A DNA stretch of 64,000 bases from JBCCMQ01 sp039026235 (GTDB lineage Bacteria; Pseudomonadota; Alphaproteobacteria; Rhodobacterales; Rhodobacteraceae): contig JBCCMQ010000006.1 in NCBI GenBank assembly GCA_039026235.1, positions 1-64,000 of the forward strand, given 5' to 3'. A program made the position numbers and the translations under genes. The notes under the pieces are model-generated. The model saw only the letters and a program-made list of their open reading frames with translations, had not been told where the DNA came from and searched no databases. Positions 34,440 to 42,956 of the stretch are shown in pieces. Position 1 is the first letter of the stretch, and every line of letters begins with the position of its first letter.

Positions 34440-36099
34440 ATACAATCACTTCGATGAAGCCTTCGTGCGCGAACGCGTGGCGCAGTTTCGTGCCCAGGTC
34501 GAACGCCGGATCGAAGGTGCGCTGACCGAAGACGAATTCAAACCGCTTCGGCTGATGAACGGGCTCTACCTGCAGCTTCATGCCTATATGCTGCGGGTCG
34601 CCATCCCCTATGGCACGCTCGCCAGCCGGCAGATGCGCCAGCTTGCCTATATCGCCGAGCGCTGGGACAAGGGCTACGGCCATTTCACGACACGTCAGAA
34701 CATCCAGTACAACTGGCCCAAGCTGCGCGATGTGCCGGATATGCTCGCCGCGCTCGCCGATGTGGAAATGCACGCCATCCAGACCTCGGGCAACACGATC
34801 CGGAACGTCACGGCAGACCATTTCGCTGGCGCCGCCGCCGACGAGATTGCCGACCCGCGCCCGGTGGCGGAACTGCTGCGGCAATGGTCGACCGACCATC
34901 CGGAATTTCAGTTCCTGCCCCGCAAGTTCAAGATCGCGATCACCGGTTCGCCGAACGACCGGGCGGTGACCAAGGCCCATGACATCGGTCTGCGCATGGT
35001 GCGCAATGATGCGGGTGAGGCGGGTTTCGAAGTGATCGTGGGTGGCGGGCTAGGACGCACGCCCATGGTGGGCAAGGTCATTCGCCCGTTCCTGCCGGCC
35101 GCCGATCTCTTGCCCTATGTCGAAGCCATTGTCAGCGTCTACAACGTCCTTGGCCGCCGCGACAACAAGTACAAGGCCCGGATCAAGATCACGGTGCACG
35201 AGAACGGCATCGACACGATCCGCGACCGGGTCGAGGAACGTTTCCGGGAACTGCGCGCGGAATTCTCGGGCCAAGATCAGGATCTTCTAGCGGAAATCGA
35301 AGCCGCCTTCGCCCCGCCAGCGTTCCGCAATGCGCCGCTGGATGGATACACGCTGGCCTATGACAAGGACCCGGTGTTCCGGTCCTGGGTCGACACCAAT
35401 GTCGCCGCGCACCGCCAGGCAAACTACGCCATCGTCTCGATCAGCCTGAAGTCCCACGGCAAGACGCCCGGCGACGCAACGGCCGATCAGATGCGCGTCA
35501 TGGCCGATCTGGCCGAAAAATACGGGCATGATGAGCTGCGCATCAGCCACGAACAGAACGTGATCCTGCCCCACGTCCACAAGTCGGATCTGCCCCAGAT
35601 CCATGCCGAGCTTCTGGCAGCGGGCCTTGGCACTGCCAATGTGGGGCTGATTTCGGACATTATTGCCTGCCCGGGTATGGATTACTGCGCGCTGGCCACG
35701 GCCCGTTCGATCCCGATTGCGCAAGAGATTTCGACGCGCTTCGACGAATTGAAGCTAGAGCATGAGATTGGTGCGCTGAAGATCAAGATTTCGGGCTGCA
35801 TCAATGCCTGCGGCCACCATCATGTGGGCCATATCGGCATTCTTGGTCTCGACCGCGCTGGCGTCGAGAACTATCAAATCACGCTGGGCGGTGACGGCAC
35901 CGAGACCGCCGCCATCGGCGAACGCGCGGGACCCGGGTTTTCCGCCGATGAGATCGTTCCAGCAGTCGAACGGCTGGTCTATGCCTATCTCGACCTGCGC
36001 GCGGACCCCGAAGAGACCTTTCTCCAGTCCTATCGCCGACTGGGCGCCGCGCCCTACAAGGCCGCGCTTTATCCCGAGACCAAGGCCAATGCCGCTTGA
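34432..36099 (+). CDS. Nitrite/sulfite reductase hemoprotein (assimilatory sulfite reductase)
   Basis: Reduces sulfite to sulfide with six electrons at a siroheme coupled to a [4Fe-4S] cluster. The 555-residue protein has two tandem ferredoxin-like/NiSiR repeats. The cluster cysteines are visible in ACPGMDYC near 411-418 and SGCINACGHHHVG near 454-466, matching C-x5-C and C-x3-C. The context (cysG, cysH, fpr) points to sulfite rather than nitrite. The start at 34432 is inside the end of the DUF2849 gene. Electrons probably come from ferredoxin via the Fpr encoded downstream. Confidence 0.94.
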   Translation: MYKYNHFDEAFVRERVAQFRAQVERRIEGALTEDEFKPLRLMNGLYLQLHAYMLRVAIPYGTLASRQMRQLAYIAERWDKGYGHFTTRQNIQYNWPKLRDVPDMLAALADVEMHAIQTSGNTIRNVTADHFAGAAADEIADPRPVAELLRQWSTDHPEFQFLPRKFKIAITGSPNDRAVTKAHDIGLRMVRNDAGEAGFEVIVGGGLGRTPMVGKVIRPFLPAADLLPYVEAIVSVYNVLGRRDNKYKARIKITVHENGIDTIRDRVEERFRELRAEFSGQDQDLLAEIEAAFAPPAFRNAPLDGYTLAYDKDPVFRSWVDTNVAAHRQANYAIVSISLKSHGKTPGDATADQMRVMADLAEKYGHDELRISHEQNVILPHVHKSDLPQIHAELLAAGLGTANVGLISDIIACPGMDYCALATARSIPIAQEISTRFDELKLEHEIGALKIKISGCINACGHHHVGHIGILGLDRAGVENYQITLGGDGTETAAIGERAGPGFSADEIVPAVERLVYAYLDLRADPEETFLQSYRRLGAAPYKAALYPETKANAA

Positions 36100-36844
36100 G
36101 CTTCCGCCGCTTTCGGCCGCGGAACGGGCGGCGGCGCTGAATGCCCGGCTGCGCCACCATTCCGCGGCCAGTGTTCTGGAACGGGCGCTGACCGACCCCC
36201 AGGTGGGCCGGACGGCACTTGTCACCAGCTTCGGGGCGGAATCGGTCGCGCTCTTGCATCTGGTGTCGGTGATCGACCGTACGTTGCCGGTGATCTTTCT
36301 TGAAACCGAGATGCTGTTTCCCGAAACGCTGGCCTATCAGGCGGAGGTCGCCCGCTTCTTGGCGCTAGAGGATGTGCGCATCATTCGACCCTCGCGCACC
36401 GAGGTCTTTGCCGAAGATGTCGACGGTATATTGCATCTGGCTGCGCCCGATGCCTGCTGCGATCTGCGCAAGACCCGGCCCCTGGCACGGGCGCTTGAGC
36501 CGTTTGATGCATGGATCACCGGGCGCAAACGTTTCCAGGGCGGCGCGCGGCAACACCTCGACTTCTTCGAGGCGGACGGCGAAAAGCGACTGAAGATCAA
36601 CCCGCTGGCCTTTTGGAACGCACAGGATTTGCAGGACTACATGACCAACAACCGGCTTCCGCGCCATCCGCTGGTGGCGCGCGGTTATCCGTCGATCGGC
36701 TGCACACCTTGTACGAGCCCTGTCTTCGAACATGAAGATCCGCGCGCAGGCCGCTGGCGCGGAAACGAAAAAACCGAATGTGGAATTCACTTCAGTGGTG
36801 GCAAGGCAGTGCGCCCACCCGCGAACGAAGGAGATGCGGCATGA
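36089..36844 (+). CDS. cysH: Adenylyl-sulfate (APS-type) reductase
   Basis: Reduces adenylyl-sulfate to sulfite with thioredoxin. The 251-residue protein has the PP-loop-like SFGAESVALLHL near 47-58. It carries the four cluster cysteines of APS reductases, CC at 123-124 (DACCDLRK) and GCTPC at 204-208. The catalytic Cys is about residue 231 in TECGIH. PAPS-specific enzymes lack the first four cysteines, so the substrate should be APS. The start at 36089 overlaps the sulfite reductase gene by 11 bp. Confidence 0.95.
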   Translation: MPLELPPLSAAERAAALNARLRHHSAASVLERALTDPQVGRTALVTSFGAESVALLHLVSVIDRTLPVIFLETEMLFPETLAYQAEVARFLALEDVRIIRPSRTEVFAEDVDGILHLAAPDACCDLRKTRPLARALEPFDAWITGRKRFQGGARQHLDFFEADGEKRLKINPLAFWNAQDLQDYMTNNRLPRHPLVARGYPSIGCTPCTSPVFEHEDPRAGRWRGNEKTECGIHFSGGKAVRPPANEGDAA

Positions 36845-37287
36845 CAGTTATCGTCACCGACGAAGGCTTTGCCGAAGACGACTGGCAGCATGGCTTTACC
36901 GAACTGGACGCGATGCCCGCCAACACCGATATGCCGGCGCTGGCGGTCCATGTGCCCTCTGACGCCGATCCGATTGTTCTGCGGGACAGGCTCGGCGACA
37001 TCGATCTGATCCGCGTCGATTTCCCAAGCTTTGCCGATGGCCGCGGCTTTACGATTGGTCGCGCCCTGCGTCTGATGGGCTTTGTCGGCCGGCTGCGCGC
37101 CGGCGGTGCTCTGGTGGCCGACCAATACGCCATGGCGCGCCGGTCGGGCTTTGACGAGGTGGAAATCGACGCTGCCATGTCCCAACGTCAGCCAGAAGAC
37201 CAGTGGCGCGCCCGCGCTAACTGGCGTGACCACTTTTACCAGGCGCGCCTTGGCCGAGCGGACCAGAGGTCGCACCGCACAGGCTGA
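36841..37287 (+). CDS. DUF934 family protein of the cys operon
   Basis: A 148-residue protein of a family that commonly accompanies cysH and sulfite reductase genes in proteobacteria. The core reads IRVDFPSFADGRGFTIGRALR. The start overlaps the cysH stop as ATGA. It is thought to be an accessory protein of sulfite reduction, but the activity is not established. Confidence 0.92.
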   Translation: MTVIVTDEGFAEDDWQHGFTELDAMPANTDMPALAVHVPSDADPIVLRDRLGDIDLIRVDFPSFADGRGFTIGRALRLMGFVGRLRAGGALVADQYAMARRSGFDEVEIDAAMSQRQPEDQWRARANWRDHFYQARLGRADQRSHRTG

Positions 37288-37342
37288 GCCGGCCCTTTAA
37301 CCAAGCGAAACACTCAGATAGAACGGGGGCAAGGTGTAAGCC

Positions 37343-38209
37343 TTGGCTGACAGTATGAATGACATGAACATCGCAACAGAGTCGAAATCCGCGACACCCG
37401 CCCTGCCCGACGCCCAGACCGTTACGGCGGTCAAACATTATACCGACCGGCTTTTTTCGTTTCGCGTGACGCGGCCACAGTCGCTGCGGTTCCGGTCCGG
37501 CGAATTCGTCATGATCGGGCTGATGGGCTATCCGGACCCCAAGACAGGGCGGCAAAAGCCCCTGCTGAGGGCCTATTCCATCGCCTCGCCGTCCTGGGAC
37601 GATGAACTGGAGTTTTACTCGATCAAGGTGCCGGACGGGCCGCTCACATCGAAACTGCAGCACATCCAGCCCGGCGATCAGATCATTCTGCGCCCGAAAC
37701 CGGTGGGCACGCTGGTCCATGATGCGCTTCTTCCGGGCAAGCGGCTTTGGTTCTTCTCGACCGGCACCGGCTTTGCCCCTTTCGCGTCGTTGTTGCGCGA
37801 TCCGGAAACCTATGAACGCTTCGATGAGGTAATCGTCACCCACACCTGCCGCGAGGTGGCGGAACTGACCTACAGCCGCAATCTTGTCGACGCAATCCGG
37901 AACGATCCCTTGTTGACCGAACTGATCGGGGCCGAGAACCTGGCCAAGCTGCGTTACTATCCGACGACCACCCGCGAAGACAGCGCCAAGATGGGGCGGA
38001 TCACCACCCTTCTGGGTGATGGCACGGCGTTCAACGACCTTGGCGTCGACACGATTTCACCCGACCACGACCGTGCAATGGTCTGCGGCTCGCTGGCCTT
38101 CAATCTCGATCTCAAGGATCTGCTGGAAGGCTACGGCCTCGTCGAAGGCGCGAATTCCGATCCAAAACACTATGTTGTCGAAAAAGCATTCGTCGGCGAC
38201 GGCGTCTGA
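37343..38209 (+). CDS. fpr: Ferredoxin/flavodoxin-NADP reductase
   Basis: A 288-residue FAD enzyme that moves electrons between NADPH and ferredoxin or flavodoxin, here probably for the sulfite reductase. The FAD-binding RAYSIASP near 76-83 and the NADP-binding FFSTGTGFAPF are visible. It ends in VVEKAFVGDGV, as in Rhodobacter capsulatus Fpr, with an extension past the position where plant-type enzymes end in Tyr. TTG 37343 has AAGG 8 bases upstream; ATG 37355 and ATG 37364 are alternative starts with weaker ribosome-binding context. Confidence 0.93.
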   Translation: MADSMNDMNIATESKSATPALPDAQTVTAVKHYTDRLFSFRVTRPQSLRFRSGEFVMIGLMGYPDPKTGRQKPLLRAYSIASPSWDDELEFYSIKVPDGPLTSKLQHIQPGDQIILRPKPVGTLVHDALLPGKRLWFFSTGTGFAPFASLLRDPETYERFDEVIVTHTCREVAELTYSRNLVDAIRNDPLLTELIGAENLAKLRYYPTTTREDSAKMGRITTLLGDGTAFNDLGVDTISPDHDRAMVCGSLAFNLDLKDLLEGYGLVEGANSDPKHYVVEKAFVGDGV

Positions 38210-38279
38210 ACGCCGCAATTGACCCGGAATGGCACGGGCCCGTAGGTTCGGCACAACGATCACTTCGGGATACCGGCCA

Positions 38280-39797
38280 ATGAAGCTCTGGCCTCGGCTT
38301 TCGCGCATTCTGTTTTGCATGGCTTTGCTTTTGCTGGCGGCGGTCCCGGGCATGGCGTCGGACCGCATCGCCTTGGTGATCGGAAACGCCAAGTACAGCG
38401 CCGCACCCGACCTCAGGAACCCCTACAATGACGCCCGAGCCATCGCCGGGGAACTGAGGCGTATCGGCTTTGAGGTGATGCATCTCGAAGACACCACGCG
38501 CGCCGCCCTGACCGAGGCGCTCAAAGAATTTCGGCATGCGAGCTTCGGCAAGCGACAGGCCGTCGTCTACTATGCCGGCCATGGCATCGAGATCGACAAG
38601 CAGAATTATCTGGTACCCACGGACGCCACGCTGAGAACCGATATCGACGCGGCATATGAGGCGGTCCGGATGGATCTGGTCCTTGAATCGACCGCCGGAG
38701 CGTCCGAGCTGCGACTGGTGGTGCTCGATGCTTGCCGCGATAACCCCTTTATCGAAAACATGGCCCGCGCTGACAGCACTCGGTCCCTTGGGCGCGGGCT
38801 GGCCGATATCGAGCCCACCACGAACACGCTTGTGGCCTACTCCGCCAAGGGTGGCACAGTGGCCCTTGATGGGCGCGGCGACATGAGCCCCTATGCCACG
38901 GCTTTTCTGAAAGCGCTGCGGACACCCGGCCTTGAGATCGGAAAGTTCTTCCGGCAGGTGCGCGATGATGTGCTTGCCGCAACAGCCACCCGGCAGGAGC
39001 CGTTTCTCTACGGGTCCCTGTCGGCGCGGGACATCTTTTTGTCGCCTGTGAATGAAGCGCCGGCACCGGCGGCGGCACCGGCCGCCACACCGGCGGCCGA
39101 TAGCGCCCTTGATCTGGCGTTCTGGCAATCGGCCGAAGCCAGCGGCAACGCCGGCGACTACCGCGATTACATCGACCGTTTCCCCAATGGAACTTTCCGG
39201 TCGATGGCTGAACGGCGGCTGGCGGCTTTGGATACCGCCGAGCGTGGCGTGACGATCCTGGAACCCGATGGTTCGTCCGTGCCTATCCGACCCGCGCCGG
39301 ATGACAGCCCGATCACGCGTTCCGAACTGCGCGAGATGCAGGAACGGCTGAACGTTCTTGACCTGGATGCGGGCCCCGAAGACGGGCTGATCGGCCCGCG
39401 CACGCGCACGGCAATCCTCAACTTTGAGAAAAGCGCAGGCTTGATTGCCGACGGCGATCCGGACCGGACAATGCTGTCCCGCCTGGCCAGCGCCGTGCCC
39501 GAGGCCGACCTCGCCGCCTACCGAAGCAGCAAGGCGGCCGCAGCGCGGGTGACCGCCAGCGCGCCCAATCCCCTGTCGGGCATGTCGGGCAAGTGGTGTC
39601 TCTGCGCCACCTATTTTCACATGCGCACCGAAGACAACCGGGTCTTCATCCGCAATCAGGCCGGCTTGTCGTACTATGAGGATATCGTCGTGACCGGACC
39701 GTCGACATGGACGTCGGCCGGTGTTCCGATCACCCGCCTTGATGCCAATACCATGCGCGCCGATCGGCTGCTTTGCCCGATGATGCGCCGCTGCTAA
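38280..39797 (+). CDS. Secreted caspase-like (peptidase C14) protein with peptidoglycan-binding-like domain, paralogue 1
   Basis: A 505-residue protein. The signal peptide is MKLWPRLSRILFCMALLLLA, likely cleaved near AVPGMASD. The C14 caspase domain (about 28-265) has the catalytic His at about 101 (YYAGHGIE) and Cys at about 152 (LDACRDNPF). A linker rich in Ala and Pro, an FWQSAEASG-type segment and a peptidoglycan-binding-like domain (ELREMQERLNVLDLDAGPED, then TRTAILNFEKSAGL) follow, and the C-terminal 90 residues carry several Cys. It should act in the periplasm. Paralogue 2 lies 0.8 kb downstream. The cleavage target is unknown. Confidence 0.9.
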   Translation: MKLWPRLSRILFCMALLLLAAVPGMASDRIALVIGNAKYSAAPDLRNPYNDARAIAGELRRIGFEVMHLEDTTRAALTEALKEFRHASFGKRQAVVYYAGHGIEIDKQNYLVPTDATLRTDIDAAYEAVRMDLVLESTAGASELRLVVLDACRDNPFIENMARADSTRSLGRGLADIEPTTNTLVAYSAKGGTVALDGRGDMSPYATAFLKALRTPGLEIGKFFRQVRDDVLAATATRQEPFLYGSLSARDIFLSPVNEAPAPAAAPAATPAADSALDLAFWQSAEASGNAGDYRDYIDRFPNGTFRSMAERRLAALDTAERGVTILEPDGSSVPIRPAPDDSPITRSELREMQERLNVLDLDAGPEDGLIGPRTRTAILNFEKSAGLIADGDPDRTMLSRLASAVPEADLAAYRSSKAAAARVTASAPNPLSGMSGKWCLCATYFHMRTEDNRVFIRNQAGLSYYEDIVVTGPSTWTSAGVPITRLDANTMRADRLLCPMMRRC

Positions 39798-39927
39798 GCG
39801 CTGGCGCCCATCCCTGGGCGGCCGACGGGCACCGAGACGACACTTGAGCCCCCGCACAAGACGCATAGGCGACCGGCCCAAGGCCGCCTATACTGCGGAT
39901 GCAAATCATTTCTTCAAAGGTGATCCC

Positions 39928-40482
39928 ATGGCCGCCACCCCTTCTGTCTGCGATTTCGGCTGGAAAGCCCGGTCCTTTGAGCTGCCAGCGACCGATGGCA
40001 AATCCTACGGCCTCGGCGATATTGCCGGTCCCAAGGGCACGCTCATCATGTTCATCTGCAACCACTGTCCCTATGTGCTTGCGGTCAAGGACCGGATCGT
40101 GCGCGATGCCCACGCGCTGATGGACATGGGTGTCGGCGCCGCCGCCATATGTTCAAACGACGCGGTCAATTATCCGGCCGACAGTTTCGACAACATGGCC
40201 AAGCTTGCTTTGGCCGAAGGCTTTCGCTTTCCCTATCTGCACGACGAAGATCAATCGGTGGCGCGGGCTTATGATGCCGCCTGCACGCCGGACTTCTTCG
40301 GCTTCAACAGCGCGCAGGAGCTGCAATATCGCGGGCGTCTGGATGCGTCGCGCAGCACCGCTGGCCCGACCGATTTGCGCAGGGACCTTTTCGAAGCCAT
40401 GCGCGAGGTCGTGGACTCTGGGCGAGGTCCGTCCGATCAGATCGCCTCTATGGGGTGTTCAATCAAATGGAAGGCGGCTTGA
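39928..40482 (+). CDS. Thioredoxin-like / redoxin family protein
   Basis: A 184-residue thioredoxin-fold protein of the AhpC/TSA-type branch. The redox-active pair is in ICNHCPYVLAVKDR, a CxxC, near residues 46-49. A third Cys occurs in AAICSNDAVNYP. No signal peptide is visible, so it is probably cytoplasmic. AAAGG lies before the ATG. It sits between the two caspase-like genes, which may be chance or a functional link. Confidence 0.88.
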   Translation: MAATPSVCDFGWKARSFELPATDGKSYGLGDIAGPKGTLIMFICNHCPYVLAVKDRIVRDAHALMDMGVGAAAICSNDAVNYPADSFDNMAKLALAEGFRFPYLHDEDQSVARAYDAACTPDFFGFNSAQELQYRGRLDASRSTAGPTDLRRDLFEAMREVVDSGRGPSDQIASMGCSIKWKAA

Positions 40483-40580
40483 GGGCTTGAAATCATCCGA
40501 CGGATCTGCCTGCCAAATCCTTGACTTTCGGTACTTTTAAATCATACTCCATGGTGGTTTTAGCCTCTGGGGGGCTTATC

Positions 40581-42212
40581 GTGACATTATTGGAAAAGGG
40601 CCGGCTTTTCGGCCTGTTTGTTATTTTTGCGGTGTTTTCAACCGCCGCCTTCGCCTCGGGGCGTGTGGCGCTGATTATTGGCAACTCTGATTACGGGTCC
40701 GTTCCGGATCTGAAAAACCCGGCGAATGATTCCGTCGATATCGCGGTAGAGCTGGAAAATCTGGGCTATGAGGTCACGCTGCTGCGCGATGTGACCCGCG
40801 CGCAGATGGTCGACGGGCTGCGCAGCTTCCGCAACGCGAGCCTCGGGGCCGAGCATGCGATCATCTACTATGCCGGCCATGGCATCGAGATCGACAAACA
40901 GAACTATCTGGTGCCTACGGATGCGGCGCTGAAGACTGACCTTGACGTGGAATACGAGGCGGTGCCGCTGGATCTGGTCGTGGGCGCGGCATCGGGCGCG
41001 ACCAAGCTTCGGCTGGTGATCCTTGACGCCTGCCGTGACAACCCGTTCCTGAAAAGCATGACGCGCTCGATGTCGACACGCTCGATCGGGCGCGGTCTGG
41101 CCAGTGTCGAACCCTCAAGCAACACCCTTGTGGCCTATGCAGCCAAGGACGGAACCGTGGCCAGCGACGGCGAAGGGCGCAACAGCCCCTATGCCAATGC
41201 GTTGCTGGCCGGTCTGCGTACGCCCGGCCTTGAGGTGGGCAAGCTTTTCCGCCAGGTCCGAGATGACGTGCTGAAAGCGACCTACAGCCGGCAGGAACCG
41301 TTTGTCTACGGATCGCTTTCGGCCGAGGATGTCTATCTTTCCCTGCCCAAGGCCCCGACCCGTGGCGGTATCGAAATCCTGCCGGTCACGGGCAACAGCG
41401 ATCAGCCCGTCGACCAAACGCCTCCGGCGCGCACCGACAGCTCGGCCGAGATCGCGTTCTGGGACTCGGTCAAGGACAGCGACAACCCCGCCTACATCCG
41501 CGAATTCCTGCGTCAGTTTCCGAACGGTCTCTTCGCCGGGATCGCCGCGATCAAGCTGGAAGAGCTTGAGGATCGGCCGAACGGAGAAACCGACAGGGTG
41601 GCCGCACTCGACACGACACTGCCCGACCGCGCCGACAAGCCCGCGGCACCGGCCGTGACCGTCACACCAACTGTCATCCGCAAGGTCCAGGCGCAGCTCA
41701 ATATCCTCAATCTCAATGCCGGCACGGCCGACGGCGTGTCCGGCGCCAACACCCGGGCCGCGATCCGCCGCTATCAGGAACGTGTGGGCCTGCCGGTGAA
41801 CGGAGAGATCGACGGGGAACTTGTGGCTGCGCTCGATGCCGAGGTCAGCGACAGTGCCGTTCAGGCGGCCCTCAACACCGCCAACAATGCGCGCAGTGCG
41901 TCGACCCAGCGCGGCGGCAACGACAGCGGCAAGCAGTACACCGGTTTCTGCAAGGTGATCGGCACCAAGATCCTGAACCAACCCGGGGTGACCGCCGACA
42001 GTCCGTTCTGCCTGCAGCCGGTTATCCAAGACGGCAAACTGACCCATCTGCGCTGGTACGTGGCCGACCGGGCCTACGTGACCGAGGTGCAGACACTTGG
42101 TTTCGGCGTCTACACCACCCGGGGGCTGCAGGTTTTTCACTATAACGGCCAGTCGATCGAGCCTGTCCTTGGCAACCGCTACAACCGGACGCAATTCTCG
42201 CTGACCCAGTAA
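40581..42212 (+). CDS. Secreted caspase-like (peptidase C14) protein with peptidoglycan-binding-like domain, paralogue 2
   Basis: A 543-residue relative of the protein at 38.3 kb. With the GTG at 40581 as start (GGGGGG six bases upstream) it has a typical signal peptide, MTLLEKGRLFGLFVIFAVFS, cut near AFASG. In-frame ATG 40551 and TTG 40521 would spoil this. Catalytic His is about residue 100 (YYAGHGIE) and Cys about 151 (LDACRDNPF). The FWDSVKDSDNPAYIREFL segment and the peptidoglycan-binding-like domain (KVQAQLNILNLNAGTADGV) are shared with paralogue 1; the C-terminal 90 residues are different. Confidence 0.9.
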   Translation: MTLLEKGRLFGLFVIFAVFSTAAFASGRVALIIGNSDYGSVPDLKNPANDSVDIAVELENLGYEVTLLRDVTRAQMVDGLRSFRNASLGAEHAIIYYAGHGIEIDKQNYLVPTDAALKTDLDVEYEAVPLDLVVGAASGATKLRLVILDACRDNPFLKSMTRSMSTRSIGRGLASVEPSSNTLVAYAAKDGTVASDGEGRNSPYANALLAGLRTPGLEVGKLFRQVRDDVLKATYSRQEPFVYGSLSAEDVYLSLPKAPTRGGIEILPVTGNSDQPVDQTPPARTDSSAEIAFWDSVKDSDNPAYIREFLRQFPNGLFAGIAAIKLEELEDRPNGETDRVAALDTTLPDRADKPAAPAVTVTPTVIRKVQAQLNILNLNAGTADGVSGANTRAAIRRYQERVGLPVNGEIDGELVAALDAEVSDSAVQAALNTANNARSASTQRGGNDSGKQYTGFCKVIGTKILNQPGVTADSPFCLQPVIQDGKLTHLRWYVADRAYVTEVQTLGFGVYTTRGLQVFHYNGQSIEPVLGNRYNRTQFSLTQ

Positions 42213-42345
42213 AGGTCTGCTAGAACCGGCACCACGCCGCCACCCAAGCGTCAATTCGCACCGCTTCGACGCAGAAGGCGGTTGAATGCCCTCGCCTATA
42301 GCTCTATTTTTCCGTCACCTTTTCAACGGCTACAGGAGAACCAAC

Positions 42346-42888
42346 ATAGCCCGCAGACCTCACAACGCCCCGCCTCAGCGGGACACCGGCCCCCGCGTTA
42401 ACGCACGTATAAGGGCCTCAGAAATCCGCCTGATAGGCGCAGAAGGCGAAAATGTCGGCGTCGTGACGCCGGAACGGGGCATGGCCCTGGCCGAAGCGGC
42501 AGGATTGGATTTGGTCGAAATCTCACCCAATGCAGCGCCACCCGTCTGCAAGATTATGGATTTCGGCAAATTTAAATACGAACAGCAAAAGCGCGAAAGC
42601 GAAGCGCGCAAAAAGCAAAAAACCATTGAAGTCAAAGAAGTAAAGTTTCGGCCCAACACCGACACGCATGACTATGACGTAAAGATGCGCAATGTGCTCA
42701 AGTTTCTTGAACATGGCGACAAGGTCAAAGTTACGCTGCGTTTCCGGGGGCGCGAAATGGCTCACCAGGATCTCGGGCGCAACCTGCTCGAACGTGTGGC
42801 CGATGACGTCAAGGAAATTGGCAAGGTAGAGAACATGCCGAAGATGGAAGGCCGTCAGATGGTAATGATGATTGGCCCGTCCAAATAG
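42346..42888 (+). CDS. infC: Translation initiation factor IF-3, starting at an ATA codon
   Basis: Binds the 30S subunit and proofreads the start codon and initiator tRNA. The 180-residue protein has the N-domain (VNARIRASEIRLIGAEGENV), the linker (FKYEQQKRESEARKKQK) and the C-domain (KVKVTLRFRGREMAHQDLG). The start is the ATA at 42346, which gives the family N-terminus ARRPHNAPPQR. AGGAG lies 7 bases upstream, whereas the in-frame ATG at 42286 has no such site. Non-canonical starts are a hallmark of infC and allow IF-3 to limit its own synthesis. A terminator follows. Confidence 0.96.
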   Translation: MARRPHNAPPQRDTGPRVNARIRASEIRLIGAEGENVGVVTPERGMALAEAAGLDLVEISPNAAPPVCKIMDFGKFKYEQQKRESEARKKQKTIEVKEVKFRPNTDTHDYDVKMRNVLKFLEHGDKVKVTLRFRGREMAHQDLGRNLLERVADDVKEIGKVENMPKMEGRQMVMMIGPSK

Positions 42889-42912
42889 GCACCGACCACC
42901 CCGTTAGGACCG

Positions 42913-42944
42913 AACGGCCTGCACCCGCCGGTGCGGGCCGTTTT
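42913..42944 (+). terminator. Rho-independent terminator of infC
   Basis: AACGGCC-T-GCACC and GGTGC-G-GGCCG form a long GC stem with one internal mismatch and a 4-nt loop, followed by TTTTCGTCTT on the plus strand. It starts 24 bp after the infC stop. Confidence 0.85.
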
Positions 42945-42956
42945 CGTCTTTGGCCT

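Noticed and set aside
38112..39881. 589-codon minus-strand frame opposite the first caspase-like gene
   Set aside because: The plus strand has a signal peptide, a catalytic dyad and a paralogue nearby; the antisense product is Arg/Gly/His-rich noise typical of GC-rich shadows.
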